A stretch of DNA of 64,000 bases, taken from the NCBI GenBank assembly GCA_026545765.1, contig CM048842.1, positions 22,842,667-22,906,666 on the forward strand. The letters run 5' to 3'. The translations under genes and the position numbers were made by a program. Under the pieces are notes generated by a model. The model was not told where the DNA came from, made no database searches, and saw only the letters and a list, made by a program, of their open reading frames with translations. This document shows positions 20,451 through 33,627 of this stretch, one piece after another; position 1 is the stretch's first letter; every line of letters starts with the position of its first letter. The stretch comes from Plantago major (taxonomy: Eukaryota > Streptophyta > Magnoliopsida > Lamiales > Plantaginaceae).

Positions 20451-21519
20451 CAACCTATGGCTTCTCAGGAGAAGGAAGTCGATGTTACTATAATATGTAT
20501 AGCCGGAGATCAGTGAGCTCAGTTTCCAGCCGATGAAGCCTCCGACTTCAGCCAATTCATTGATAAATTCAGAGGTTGGTTTATTATATGCATCATCCCC
20601 ATTCTCTTATTAGGGTTCTAATATTCCCAATTTCAATTTATTATTCATAATAACAACGATCATGTGTCCCATTGGCTTGTGTTTTCTTTTGAAGTTTGAA
20701 ATTGGGATGATATGTTTCATTTTTCATCGTTGATTTATGTTGGTGTGTACAACCTTTTGCTGCTTCCAGAGGCGTAGAACAACTAGATTTACATTGTCCA
20801 AATTTTAGCTCATATGAATTACACAGTTTCTTGTTACTGTAGCTGAGTAAAATAGAACTTGATCGCTGTCTATGATTCGGTTTTTTTGACATATGCTAGC
20901 TCAGTAAAAATATGAGAAACAATACTACATACACCGAGTAAAAATATGAGAAACAATACTACATACACCGCGCCATTGTTTCCACCAGTTTGTTATGTAT
21001 GATCAAATAGAGGTCCTTATATTTTTGTCTATTGGAGTATTGTGCAAATAGTTGCCACAGGTGCCTATTTGTGTTTGTGTTGTTTGTTTTATTGTGTTCA
21101 TGAAATATTCGGGGCTGATTTGTTGTTATGCAGCTAACATAAATGCACCAGTACCTGAGCCACCAGCCTTCACATTTGAAATCAATTCCAGGGTTCCCAT
21201 GTTTCCACGTCGTGGCATGCATTTCTAGAACCCGTTGGGATATCCGCCAAGTTGTCGAAGCCGTGTTCTTTAGTAACACATATCGCAGTGTATACTCCCG
21301 CGACATTGCCCCCGTGCCATCGACTGAAAAGTATGAGTTCATCGACCTAAACCAACCTGAAAAAAATCCTTCCACCAGTCTAAAAGAAGGCACCAGGATG
21401 CCCCAAGAAGCAGAGGATACGGTCACGAGCTGAACTGAAGAAGAACCAATTCACATGTAGCCGATGTGGAAAGAAAGGAAATCACGACGAAACTACTTGT
21501 GGTTACGTACTGGATTAGG
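20451..21519 (+). pseudogene. MULE (MuDR-like) transposase remnant: first exon and C-terminal tail
   Basis: The tail is recognisable. At 21,190-21,240 GFPCFHVVACIS matches the second half of the SWIM zinc finger (C-x-H) that ends MULE transposases. It is followed by VVEAVFFSNTYRSVYSRDIA and PVPSTEKYEF, then, one frame over after ~21,395, a basic KKQRIRSRAELK stretch and a CCHC knuckle CSRCGKKGNHDETTC ending near 21,513. A possible first exon starts at ATG 20,460 (MASQEKEVD...) with a donor near 20,575. The DDE catalytic core expected between them is missing. This is an internally deleted, frameshifted copy. The tail is a confident assignment; the link to the first exon is weak. Confidence 0.6.
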
Positions 21520-21589
21520 TGGCACGCATATCCAACTGCCCCTTCTTTGTTTTGATTGAAGTTGCCCAAAAAATTCACTTGTCTTTTGA

Positions 21590-21835
21590 TTCTGACCAGC
21601 ACAATCTCTTTATGGGCATAAAAACTTGGTGCATGAGGTAATTGGAGCAATGTGTCTTCTTTTTATTTTTGGTGGTTTTTTCTGGTGAACTGATGTTGTA
21701 TCAGCACAATCTCCTTTGCATAGGAAAACTTCTTTTTGGGCATGTAAGCTTGTTTTATGAGGTGCTGTGAACAACTTGTGTCTGCTTTTTAATTTGGTGG
21801 CTTTTGTGGTGAGCGGATGTTGTTTCTGGTTCTTC
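21590..21835 (+). repeat. Diverged ~115-bp tandem duplication
   Basis: The series CAGCACAATCTC, GGGCAT, TTG, ATGAGGT, TTGGTGG, GGTGA, GATGTTGT appears in the same order from about 21,598 and again from about 21,703. Non-coding. Confidence 0.55.
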
Positions 21836-22032
21836 CATGTTTCAAATTGTCTAATACATTATGTTTTATCCTCCATTTGCACCATGATTTGACTGGTTCG
21901 AGATGTGTTGCTTCGCAGTCGTTTTTTAAGCATGTAGCATCGATTTTTTTGTTTCATGTATGCTTATAGCTTCAAATTGGTATTTAAAATTTTGTTCCTC
22001 CCTGGTTTATCCTATAAAACGTACTTCGCACG

Positions 22033-22076
22033 CTTATGTACCGTCAGTGGTCGTACCACCACTGACGGTACATAAG
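22033..22076. repeat. Perfect inverted repeat, 18-bp arms, 8-bp spacer
   Basis: CTTATGTACCGTCAGTGG (22,033-22,050) is the exact reverse complement of 22,059-22,076. The right half plus the following GCTCTTGTTTATCGGTGAGCCGG recurs at about 22,163-22,212, so a ~105-bp unit has been duplicated. Confidence 0.9.
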
Positions 22077-22101
22077 CTCTTGTTTATCGGTGAGCCGGTA
22101 T

Positions 22102-22371
<270 letters not shown>

Positions 22372-22659
22372 GGGGACATCAGTCCAAGGTAACATTTTCC
22401 CTTTGCATACAACAAATTTTTTACCAAAATCTATTCCACCGGTCTCAACAATAAGTGGGTTACGTAAATTACTACAACAACTTATGGACTAATTGGTATA
22501 GAACTAAAACATTGATTTATGTAAAAATTTAGGTGTTTTTAATTCGGTTTTCAGAACTTTAGTTCGATACCAAACAGACACTTAGTTGTTACTTAAACTT
22601 AGTAACTTAAAGAAAAATGAAAAAAATATTACCTATTGGGCATAATATGTGGGATATTA

Positions 22660-25600
22660 TAGCATACAACCAGACTAGGCGGGCTGCTATAAACAAGCAA
22701 AAGTTACTCGCTAAAAAAGGGACTACTGCACCGGGTGAAACAGTCTTCTAGGCCGCTAATTTATGTTTTAAATAGTTTATCGGTGTGTACACGCAGTAAT
22801 TCGCTACAAAGTATACTACTGCACCGGACAATACAGTCCTCTGGACCGCTAATTTAAGTTTTCAATAGTTTTCTGAGCTAGGAACTTCTTAAAGTATCCC
22901 ACGACGCAAAGCAACCTAGTAGGTCGCTCCTGTCAGATATACGTACAATACACACTGAGTTAAAAGAGCCAAAAAAAAACTATAAAATTGCTGACAACCA
23001 GTCTAGTCTAGACGGCCCGCTATAAACAAGTAGACTACTGCACTGGGCGAAATAGCCCAGTGGGCTGCTAATTTAAGTTTTCAATTGTTTTCTGAAATAG
23101 GAACGTATATAACAATAACTGGAGCTTAGTTGATGATATTGCTGCCATTGGGCGAAACACAGTTTTCTGGGCCGCTCTTTTAAGAGCTTAAACTTGTGGT
23201 TGCGGGGGCAGCCTAGTGGGTCGTTCCTGTCAAATATACGTTTAGTACCCACTAAGTTAAAGAGTTTCAAAAAAAAAACAAGACTAACAACCGGTCCACT
23301 GGGCCCGTTACAAACAAGTAGACCCACTGCACCGGGTGAAATAACCCAGCTAGTTGCTAATTTAAGTTTTAAATGGTTTTCTGAAATAGGAACGTATATA
23401 ACAATTACCGCAACTTAGTAGGCAATGTTGCCGCTATTTTTTTTTTTCTTTTTACTCGGTCTTCAAGTTAAAAGACTATTCCCCCAAATATGTGGGTCTA
23501 TTTTTTACCAATGTTTATGAATCAAACAATTATATTAGCTTGCAGAGTTCTAAAATAGGAACGTTAATAACTATAACCGAAGCATAGTCTACAATGCAGC
23601 CATTGGGCGAAACACAATTGATTGGAAAAGATATTTTTCCAGGCTTTTTAAATTAAAACTACTGCTCCTGGTCAAGAAGCCGAGTGGGTTACTTAAATTA
23701 CTACAACAACTTAGTGGTTACTTCTGGGCCGCTAATTTAAGTTTTCAGCCGTTTTCTAACAACCGGTCCAGACGGCCCGCTATAAACAGGTAGACCCACT
23801 GCACCGGGCGAAATAGCCCAACTAGTTGCTAATTTAAGTTTTAAATGATTTTCTAAAATATGAACGTTTATAACAATAACCGAAGCTTAGTACACAATGC
23901 TGCCATTGGGCGAAACACAATCTCTTGTGCCTGCTTCAATGAGCGGGTTGCGCATTGAAGCTAATATATTTCCTAAAGTATCCCACTGCGTAAAACAGCT
24001 AAGTGGGTCGCTCCCTCCAGATATACGTTTAGTACCCACTAAGTTAAAAGAGCCAAACAAAAAAAAAAAAAACAAAACAAAAATAGCAACAACCAGTCCA
24101 GACGGTCCACTGTAAACAAGTAGACCCACTGCACAGGGCAAAATAACCTAACTAGTTGCTAATTTAAGTTTTAAATGATTTTCTACAATAGGAACGTTTA
24201 TAACAATAACCGAAGCATAGTCTACAATGCTGAGCGGCTATTTCCAGGTTTTATAAATTAAAACTACTCAACTCGGTTAAAGAAGCCAAGCGGGTTGCAC
24301 ATTCAAGCTAATATATTTCCTAAAGTACCCCACTACGTAGCAAATTTCGTTCGTTAGATATAATGCTCGTTAGATTCCACTAAGTTAAATAGCCACAAAA
24401 AAAAAAAACTAACAACTGGTCCAGACGGCCCGCTATAAACAAGTAGACCCACTGCACAAGGCGAAATAACCCAACTGGTTGCTAATTTAAGTTTTAAATG
24501 ATTTTCTAAAATAGGAACATTTATAACAATAACCGAAGCGTAGTAGACAATGCTGCAATTGGGTGAAACACAATCTCGTCTGGCCGCTTCAATGAACGGG
24601 TTTCTAATTGAAGCTAATATATTTCCTAAAGTATCCCACTACATAAAACAACTCCTGTCATATATACGTTTAGTACCCACAAAGTTAAAAGATCCAAAAA
24701 AAGAAAAAAGAAAAAAAATTGCTAACAGCCGGTCCAGACGGCCCGCTATAAACAAGTAGACCCACTGCACCGACCAAAATAACCCAGGACGAAATAACCC
24801 AACTGGTTACTAATTTAAGTTTCAAATTATTTTCTAAAAGAGTAACGTTTAACAATAACCAAAGCTTAGTAGACAATGCTGCCATTGGGCGAAACACATC
24901 TCTTGTGCCCGCTATTTTTCCAGGCTTTTTAAATTAAAACTACTCCACCCGGTCACGAAGCCGAGTGGGTTACTTAAATTACTACAACAACTTAGTGGTT
25001 CTACTACAGGAAATATATTAGCTTCAATGAGCAACCCGCTCGGCTTCGTTACCGGTTTGAGTAGTTTTAATTTATAAAACCTGGAAATAGCGGCCAAACA
25101 AAACTTTGGTTCGCCTAAAAAGACTACTAAACCTGCTATTTTTCCAGGCTTTTTAAATTAAAACTACTCCACCCGGTCAAGAAGCCGAGCGGGTTACTTA
25201 AATTACTACAACAACTTAGTGGTTACTTCTGGGCCGCTAATTTAAGGTTGGTTTTAACTCACCTATTTTTTACTTCTGCTATTGGCCGCTATTTTTTTTC
25301 TTTTAACTCAGTCTTTTAGTTAATAGACTGTTTCCCCAAATATGTGGGTCTATTTTAGAGCTTAGACTACTATATAGGGCAAAACAGTCTAATGGGCCGC
25401 TATTTTTCGGGTTTTGCTACGGCAAATTAGGCATTGTTAAAGTTAAGCAAAATAAAATGAAATTTACAAATTTAATATAAATCATTGAAACGGAAAGCGG
25501 CACAGTGGGTCGCTCCTACAAGATATACGGTACAGTGGGTCTACTTGTTTATAGCGGCCAAGCAAAACTTTGGAAACAGCGCCTCAAAACTTTAGTTTTA

Positions 25601-27636
25601 AATGTTGTCATTGGGCGAAACACAATCTCGTCTACAGAAGGCAAAATAACACAGGGCGAAATAACCCAATTGGTTGCTAATTTAAGTTTGAAATGATTTT
25701 CTAAAATAGGAACGTTTATAACAATAACTGAAGCGTAGTAGACAATGCTGCCATTGGGCGAAACACAATCTCGTCTGGCCGCTTCAATGAGCGGGTTGCT
25801 AGTTGAAGCTAATATATTTCCTAAAGTATCCCACTACGTAAAACAGCTCCTGTCAGATATACGTCCAGTGCCCACTAAGTTAAAAGAGCCAAAAAAAGAA
25901 AAAAGAAAAAAAATTGCTAACAGCCGGTCCAGACGGCCCGCTATAAACAAGTAGGCCCACTGCACCGGGCAAAATAACCTAGGGCGAAACAACCCAATTG
26001 GTTGCTAATTTAAGTTTCAAATTATTTTCTAAAAGATGAACGTTTATAACAATAACAGAAGCTTAGTAGACAATGCTGCCATTGGGCAAAACACAATTTC
26101 TTGTGCCCGCTATTTTTTTCAGGCTTTTTAAATTAAAACTACTCCGCCCGGTCACGAAGCCGAGTGGGTTACTTAAATTACTTCAACAACTTAGTGGTTC
26201 TACTGCAGGAAATATATTAGCTTCAATGAGCAACCCGCTCGGCTTTGTTACCGGTTTGAGTAGTTTTAATTTATAAAACCTGGAAATAGCGGCCAAGCAA
26301 AACTTTGGTTCGCCTAAAAAGACTACTAAACATGCTATTTTTCCAGTCTTTTTAAATTAATACTACTCCACTCGGTCAAGAAGCCGAGTGGGTTACTTAA
26401 ATTACTACAACAACTTAGTGGTTACTTCTGGGCCGCTAATTTAAGGTTGGTTTTAACTCACCTATTTTTTACTTCTGCTATTGGCCGCTTTTTTTTTTTT
26501 TTCTTTTAACTCAGTCTTTTAGTTAATAGACTATTTCCCCAAATATGTGGGTCTATTTTAGAGCTTAGACTACTATATAGGGCAAAACAGTCTAATGGGC
26601 CGCTATTTTTCGGGTTTTGCTACGGCAAATTAGGCATTGTTAAAGTTAAGAAAAATAAAATGAAATTTGCAAATTTAATTTAAATCATTGAAACAGAAAG
26701 CAACACAATGGGTCGCTCCTACAAGATATACGGTGCAGTGGGTCTACTTGTTCATAGCGGGCCGTCTGGACCGGTTGTCTTTGGGATATGAGCGAGTATG
26801 TAGTAAATTGAAGAATAAGGGAAACAAAATATAGTTGGGACTATATATATAGTACACCACGATATAATTCTCGTCCTTAGTTAAGTTTTCAATGGTTTTC
26901 TTAAAATAGGAACGTATATATAACCGAAAATTAGTATACAGCAAAGCTGCCATTGGGCGAGTGGGTTACTTGAATTACTACAACAACTTAGTGGGTACTT
27001 CTGGGCCGCTAATTTAAGTTTTTAACAGTTTTCTGAGATAGTAACGTATATAACAATAACCTGGGCTTAGTAGTCTGGTGAGGCGAAACAAAATTTTGCT
27101 GGGCCGCTAATTTAAGTTTACAACAATTCTCTAAGAAAGGAACTTTTTAAAGTATCCCACTACGTGAAGAAGCTTAGTGGGTCGCTCCTGCCAGATATAC
27201 GTTCAGTACCAACTAAGTTAAAAGAGCTAAAAAAAATAAAAAAAATAAAAACAACCTATCCAGACGGCCCGTTATAAACAAGTAGACCCACTACACCGGG
27301 CGAAATAACCCAACTGGTTGCTAATTTTTAAATGGTTTTCTGAAATAGGAACGTATATAACAATAATCGCAACTTAGTAAGTAATGCTGCCATTGACCGC
27401 TATTTTTTTTCTTTTAACTCAGTCTTTTAGTTAATAGACTATTTCCCAAATATGTGGGTCTATTTTAGTTAATTGACTACTATATATGGCAAAACAGTCT
27501 AATGGACCGCTATTTTTCCAGGCTTTTTAAATTAAAACTACTCCACCCGGTCACGAAGCTGAGTGGGTTACATAAATTACTACAACAACTTAGTGGTTCT
27601 ACTACAGGAAATATATTAGCTTCAATGAGCAATCCG
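22660..27636. repeat. Composite array of direct and inverted repeat modules (~5 kb)
   Basis: A module GACGGCCCGCTATAAACAAG is found near 23,011, 23,771, 24,101 (variant), 24,424, 24,737, 25,932 and 27,262, with more diverged forms at 22,679 and 23,303 and inverted forms at ~25,540 and ~26,740-26,775. Other modules recur in set order: TAGGAACGTTTATAACAATA, CTGCCATTGGGCGAAACACA, AAGCTAATATATTTCCTAAA, TACCCACTAAGTTAAAAGAG and a poly-A. Between 23,771 and 24,737 the period is about 313-330 bp. A larger ~1.2-kb unit is duplicated (a 25,303 block recurs at ~26,508). Inverted AGGAAATATATTAGCTTCAA blocks occur at ~25,008, ~26,207 and ~27,606. No protein-coding frame is supported. Confidence 0.8.
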
Positions 27637-27649
27637 CTCGGAACTCTAG

Positions 27650-30113
27650 TATCTTGGACTTTATCAACAGGAATGAATCCTCCGATCTATTAGGCCAGTT
27701 CCGTGCGACAAACGGGATAGCGTCAATCGAGCCACTACCAACGTTAATGGAACAGATCCATCCCGCACGCCAAAAATCAGCTCAATGTCATCTCTTTTTG
27801 GACATACTATCTCTCTGCCAAACTGAAACCCATGTGCAATATGACTTTCCCGGAGTTTCTGCTTTTGCAGATCCCTTAACGCGGTATGCATATTGCAACG
27901 GTAGTGTGGGTGCGCCTTTTCTATCATTAACAAAAAAAAACCACACTTAATAAACAAATTTTAGAGTGACAGCAGATATGTAATATGACTGCAAATTCCA
28001 CAGGAAAAACACAGCACATATAAAAATGCACCATTGCGTTTCGGTTGGTTCTTTGGCACATACCCATCTGTCACAGATTAATAACAAGTGGCGGGGTTCT
28101 AGTCAATACTTTGATAATTTAAGAACGTTAAAAAAAAGGCCAAACTAAAACAGAGCTACATTGCTTACCAACTGGATCACTAGAACCTGTCCTAGATACT
28201 TCCTTGGCCCTCTTAGGTCGTACACCAGTTGGACGCCCACCACACGGCCTCCCATGGTTAACACCTTCAAACAAGTCGGAACAAAAAAAAACCATTTTAA
28301 CACTTACATTAGGGGAAAAAAATCCAGGTGTTCTCACAATTTTTCTTTTGGTATTTTAATATACCTCGCCGTACATTAGACGCTCCACTCCGTCCAACAT
28401 TGTTGTAGCTATCAAGATCTTCTGCATCTTGAGGAGTCAATTTACCAGAATTGTCATGAAACAGCACACCATTTAAGTGGTAATGTCATAACTTTGAACA
28501 TTATTTAACATTGGACAAACCTGACGACTCAGTTCCACCATCGCCAGACGTTTGGGTCACATCGCCCTCCTGAATATCAGACCCTAATGCACTTCATCCG
28601 TCAGATAATTATACGTTGGCACTATCACTGATACGTTTAGGTTAAGTTGGAATCGTAAATACTTGTAACAACAACATTGACCGCCTGCTGTCTTTTGTTT
28701 CTTCTCTTAAATCGCAACTCAGGTGTGTCGACCTCTACAAGGAACAAATAAAGAAATTCCGTATTTTAACATCACTACTCATAAGTTGTTATTTATACAT
28801 AATAATAAAGGACATGCCACCGTGACTAACCTGACCGGTAATCACCACTGTAGTTCCCACGGTTAATATACATAGCCGGACCTCGTGACCTCCCGTCAAC
28901 TGATTGATTCACTAATTAGTACTGAGTGTAAGCAACAAGTTCAGAACTAAAGTTGACATAGTTCAATATAACAGATGCGCAACTAGACATATGGAAATTA
29001 AATTTCATCTTCGTTCAATCTCTCTAAAATGACCATGTTACTCTCATAGTAGAAAAGCATGAACGACAAACAAAACATGAATTACTATGTACTACAAAAC
29101 TACAGAGTACAGAGCAGCATCGATGCCAATCACAAAATGTATGACCATAGTATTTGATTCAAGATGACTATGACTCAAAACAGTTCTTTATATTGTCACA
29201 TATAAAGATGAACAAACTATACAAAACTGACGAACAAATAAATGTGAGAACTGAGTAGTGATGAGCAAAACACAATGATTCATCAGTATATCTCAAAGAT
29301 AACATCTTCAAGAAATATCTAGAATCCACAGCAGAATGGTGAAATAATTCCTCTCTACGCACAATAAACAACTTATGATTTTCACCTGTTCGACTGCAAG
29401 ATCCAAACAGGTGAAAGCTAGGATAGTTGAAGTCTTGGAACTGAGACAATATCTCATGCCAAAAGAGAAAATGGAACTCAAATTTTTGTGTTTCACCAGA
29501 ACAAACTAAACATCAACTTTCCACAAAATGAAGAAATATAGTATTATACCAGGAAGGAATGATTTACATCCACTAGCATTTAAATAACATTACATTATAC
29601 ACAAACACTAGTCGCCACATATGGATCATTGCATTGCACTTGAAACTCTATAGTAGACTATCAAAATATTCATATTCAATGAAATTAAGCAAAAACTAAC
29701 CACTCTGGCAATGTACTCTGTTAGTCCTTCATGCCTGTCGAGCTACACCTGTTGTCGAAAATGTCATGCTCGATTGGGTTCAAACTACATATATAAAATT
29801 TAACAACATCAAAATTGATTAAACTTACGATTCTGTACGGGGGTTTTCTTGGAGCTATGGCTACTGGGCTTAACTGCAGCATCATACTCAAAGTCATCAT
29901 CATATGACATACCCTCTGTGTACGAACAAACGAAAACTTTAATAAAAATCTTACGATTCAAGCGCTGTAAAAAGAGGGCAACATTAACCACAAACCTGAG
30001 TCTTCATTGTAAGAGTAGTCGGAAGTATCAGACCCATCACTCAGCATCTTGGCCTTTCCCTTACCTTTCATTGAAGCCTTTTCTGCAATTGTGAACTTAT
30101 GTCTGTTGGCATC
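27650..30113 (-). pseudogene. Degenerate minus-strand exon blocks of an unrecognised, probably transposon-borne gene
   Basis: Several minus-strand blocks have acceptor and donor signals and protein-like composition: 30,113-29,998 (GKGKAKMLSDGSDTSDY), 29,917-29,829 (MSYDDDFEYDAAV), ~28,890-28,830 (YINRGNYSGDYRS), ~28,770-28,700 (TPELRFKRRNKRQQ), ~28,600-28,521, ~28,460-28,365, 28,266-28,173 (GRPCGGRPTGVRPKRAKEV) and 27,930-27,650 (CPKRDDIELIFGVRDGS). The first two join in phase, but the next likely exon brings a stop, so an intact transcript cannot be built. The last block resembles motifs seen near plant mobile-domain and Ulp1-type transposon proteins, but I cannot name a family. It abuts the repeat array at 27,636, which may have truncated it. 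Confidence 0.35.
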
Positions 30114-30680
30114 AACTGGAAACAAAGGAAGGAAAAAAAAAAGTAAAGGGCATATGATGTAATAGCCTGGATGGACAGCAAGGATTGAAGGCGTGCGTGG
30201 GCCGCACAATTATGGCTACTGTGGCAGCACGCCTGCATAGGTGCCGCAGGCTTTTGCAGAGCTAATTAAAGGCTAGTTTTCTACGTTTTGTATTTGGATG
30301 AAGGTACGTAAAAAAACGACGGGGGAGGCAGATTTTTTTCCCCATTTCGTAATGATGATTTGATAATGGTTGACTCAAGCCTTTGTTGTTTCCCTTCACA
30401 CATACTGTAGTAGTAGTGTGACCTGATGAACTTTCCATCTTAGAGTACGGTTCTGTTTTAGTAATTTGAGTTCAGTTTGCTTAGTAAATTTTGTTCATCT
30501 GCTTATTTAGGTATTGAGTAGATCCGGTCTGTATTTATTGGTGAGTCCCGAGCAATCAAATTAAGTCGTCTGAGGTAAGGGGAACTCTTGAAATTTTAAT
30601 GATTTCTTTTTAATTCTTTGGTTAAACGTTTTCAAAAGAACAATCTCAAGAATAAGTTTAAACCTGGAACCAGCAACATG
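30114..30680. other. No gene seen; left flank of the gypsy insertion
   Basis: This is non-coding DNA without clear repeats. Joined across the gypsy element to 44,282 it runs into an LTR-like fragment, so the last part before 30,681 may belong to that older element. Confidence 0.4.
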
Positions 30681-30685
30681 CTCTC
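30681..30685. repeat. Target-site duplication CTCTC of the gypsy element (left copy)
   Basis: It directly precedes the LTR start TGTTGATACGG at 30,686 and recurs at 44,277-44,281 directly after the right LTR end. Confidence 0.9.
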
Positions 30686-31591
30686 TGTTGATACGGATAT
30701 ATGTCCAATCCGTTAGGGCGCCATAGAGCGTGTCCTAGAGTGCATCAAGGCTAAAATAGCCAATTCAGTACTTATCCGACCTTGGCTACTCCACCTTAAG
30801 GAAAACCTTCTGGGTCAATCAGTACGCTCAAGTCAATACACCTTTTCAGCTGGTCCGACCTAGCTAGGTGAACGACTTCCGAACCTGACAAGAGGTCACA
30901 TGGTCTCACCAAGTACCACACACTGTCAGTCCTAGGATGCCAAATGGACCGGACGAGATAAACTCGGACGCCACCTTAACAATAAGACCAAACGTATACA
31001 CTGGAACCTCAAAGATACTTCCGAGCAGCTAGTGTCTCGGACCGTCACTGAGCTACCTAGGAACAGACCAACTCAACAAAGCTCGAATCATTCTAAAAAG
31101 GTCTCACATGGACCCATCAACAGGAATAGTACTCTGAGGAGCAAAAGGACCAATTTACCCTCCCAGACCCATCTAATTGTGTTGGACTTTTACATACTAT
31201 TGGGCCATGGGCCAAGGGAGCATTGTTGTCCAAATCTTGAACATACACTTGGCATCATCTTATGAACCACTTCATAAGTAAATGATAACTATAAATATAG
31301 CACAAGGTCCAAGATCTTAAGGTAAGTCTTAAGTGATAAAGTTTCCAATATCATAACCTTCCTCATAACTACTACATTGAGAGCCTTCCTCTCTCTCTCA
31401 TGAGTAAAGTCTCTTTCCAGTTTGACATATAGCAAACCGGGTTACCTATCTAACCCCCCCCCCCCCCCACTTAGTCTTTTCAGGTGTTCCTGCTCGGACC
31501 AAGTCATCAGGTTGGACTTCAAGTTGGAGGCGGAACTTAGATTAGGGACTTGTAGTAGTTTAGTTAGTGTTTGAGGCTCAACCCCTCAACA
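30686..31591 (+). repeat. 5' LTR of the gypsy element (906 bp)
   Basis: It runs from TGTTGATACGG to ACCCCTCAACA. An ACTATAAATATAG TATA box lies at about 31,288-31,300. A poly-C tract (~31,455-31,471) is followed by TTAGTCTTTT near the 3' side. Confidence 0.95.
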
Positions 31592-31611
31592 TTTGGCGCC
31601 GTCTGTGGGAA
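31592..31611 (+). promoter_or_regulatory. Primer-binding site of the gypsy element
   Basis: TTTGGCGCCGTCTGTGGGAA directly follows the LTR. The TGGCGCCG core is the usual start of primer sites in this group of plant gypsy elements; I do not assign the tRNA species. Confidence 0.7.
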
Positions 31612-31642
31612 ACCTTAGAAAAGGTTCTGTGTTTAAGCTAAG

Positions 31643-33464
31643 ATGATGGCAAGAACGAGACGGACAGCATGGACCAGTGTTGCTGGCCTCGGGACTCCAC
31701 CTCCACGCCCTCGCGGACGCCCGCCTAACAGAGGACGGAGGGCCACTGTAGCAGAAAGGAACGCTGAGGGAAGGAGATATCCGAGCGATGGTCACACAGC
31801 AAGCCCATCCTCCAATGACGGAAGAGATGTTCCATCCAGGGGAGTCCGTAATGTTCCTGAGAATGTTGTGCCTGAAAATCACGGAGAAGAGGCCGCTCAA
31901 GTTTCTCCTGCAGGGACACAAGGTCCTCCTCCAGGTCAGCACTTTACCATGCCAAATGGTCGTATAGTCCGCACTAGTGACTTCGGATTAAGTGACAATC
32001 AATTTGGTCGACTACTCACGATAATCCAAGGTTGTCTTGGGTCTAACAATGTCCAACCCCAGCAAGTCACTCCGCTAGTGGCTAATCCGAGGCAAGCAGA
32101 GCCCGCTCTATCAAGGAACGAGCAACGTCCGATCCAGCAGAGGTTGGGGAATCAGCTACCACAGGAGGATTTCTGGAATCTCCTAGACAGGAGAGCCTCT
32201 ACTTCCCAGGCTCGACGAGAAGGAAGCCCAAATGGGCAGAGAGCATATCAGGAAGACGAAAACAGGCAACCTTGAGCTCCGCAACAGATACCTCAGCGGG
32301 TTAGAGATCACGTAGCAGAAACCATTCCACTGGTACACTTAGATGAACTTCCCGCGAATGTAGCAGTTCATCCAAGAACGGGAGAGATGATAAATGCGGA
32401 AGAAATCTATGCTCAACAAAAAGCCTTGGAAGCTCAGATTCTCAATCTCGGACGCTTGGTGAAGGATCATGAGCAAATAGCTACTAGTGCACCGAAGCCT
32501 TTGTGTGATGATATCATGAAAGAAAAGGAAAGAAACAAGATCTTGGATCAAGTGATTCCGAACTTGGAATACTACTACGGAGATACTTGTCATGTGGGCC
32601 ACTTGACAAGGTACAACAGCAAGATGGATTCCAAAGGGATGAGTGATAATACAAAAGCTCTCACTTTCTCATCCACTCTCTTCGGAATAGCCATGGATTG
32701 GTACACTGGATTGCCAAACAAGTCAGTAAGATCCTATGCGGACCTCTCTTCCAAGTTCCTGAGACGATTTGGAAAGTCGAAAAGAAGGAAGCGGACTGTG
32801 GAGCACCTGGCAGAAGTTATAAAAAGAGAACATGAGGATCTTAGGACTTTCCTAGATCGCTTCAATGCGGAGGTCCTCTGATTTGAGTCTCATAGTATTA
32901 AGGAACGGGTCTGTCACCTGTACGCTAATACTTACAACGCAGAACTCCGCAGGAAACTCTCTAGCCAGGAAGTGAGAAGTGAAAAGCATTTGGATGATAC
33001 AAAGTGAAGAGGTAATGTACGGAGAAGAGTACCGAAGGAATGTTCCAGTAAGAGCTGGTTCCAAGAAAGGAAAAGAGCCAATGAAGCAAGAGCAATGCCA
33101 TGGAAAGTTCGATCCGAAGAAGGATTACAGAGATAAAGGTTTCAACAGGGAAAGGAGTCCGCCAAGAAGATATGCGGATTACACCCATCTCAATAAATCA
33201 AGATCCGACATCTTGGCCACCATTATTGAGAAAAAGTTGGATGTTCAATGGCCAAGGTCGTCCCTCAATAACCGGAAGGGCAAGAATGCCAAAGGGTATT
33301 GCAAGTTTCACAAGAGCCGTGGCCATGAGACGGGTGATTGCATTCAACTGAAAACTGAGGTTGAGCACTTAATAAGAGAGGTAAAGTTGAAGGATCACGT
33401 CTATACGGACGAACCTTCTAGGCATGATAGGACGGAACGGAGAAGAGAAGACAGAACAACATAA
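31643..33464 (+). pseudogene. Gypsy gag, interrupted
   Basis: ATG 31,643 opens a basic N-terminal region (MMARTRRTAW) that stops at a TGA at 32,275. The same frame resumes and runs to a TGA near 32,880, and the rest is in another frame to 33,464. The capsid (Retrotrans_gag) domain is clear at ~32,580-32,880: YYGDTCHVGHLTRYNSKM, ...FSSTLFGIAMDWYTGLP..., SYADLSSKFLRRF. A zinc-knuckle variant CKFHKSRGHETGDC lies near 33,300. At least two stops and one frameshift make it inactive. Confidence 0.85.
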
Positions 33465-33627
33465 CCGCAGCCATGTCCGCTATCCTTGCCTCCTCCGCCA
33501 ATAAATCATCCACCTCGGACAGATCACCACCAGTACAAGTATGATGATGATATTGAAATGGAGAATCTTCCATACAGTGGAGTAATCAACACCATAGCAG
33601 GAGGTCCGACTGGGGGCGATAGCAGGA

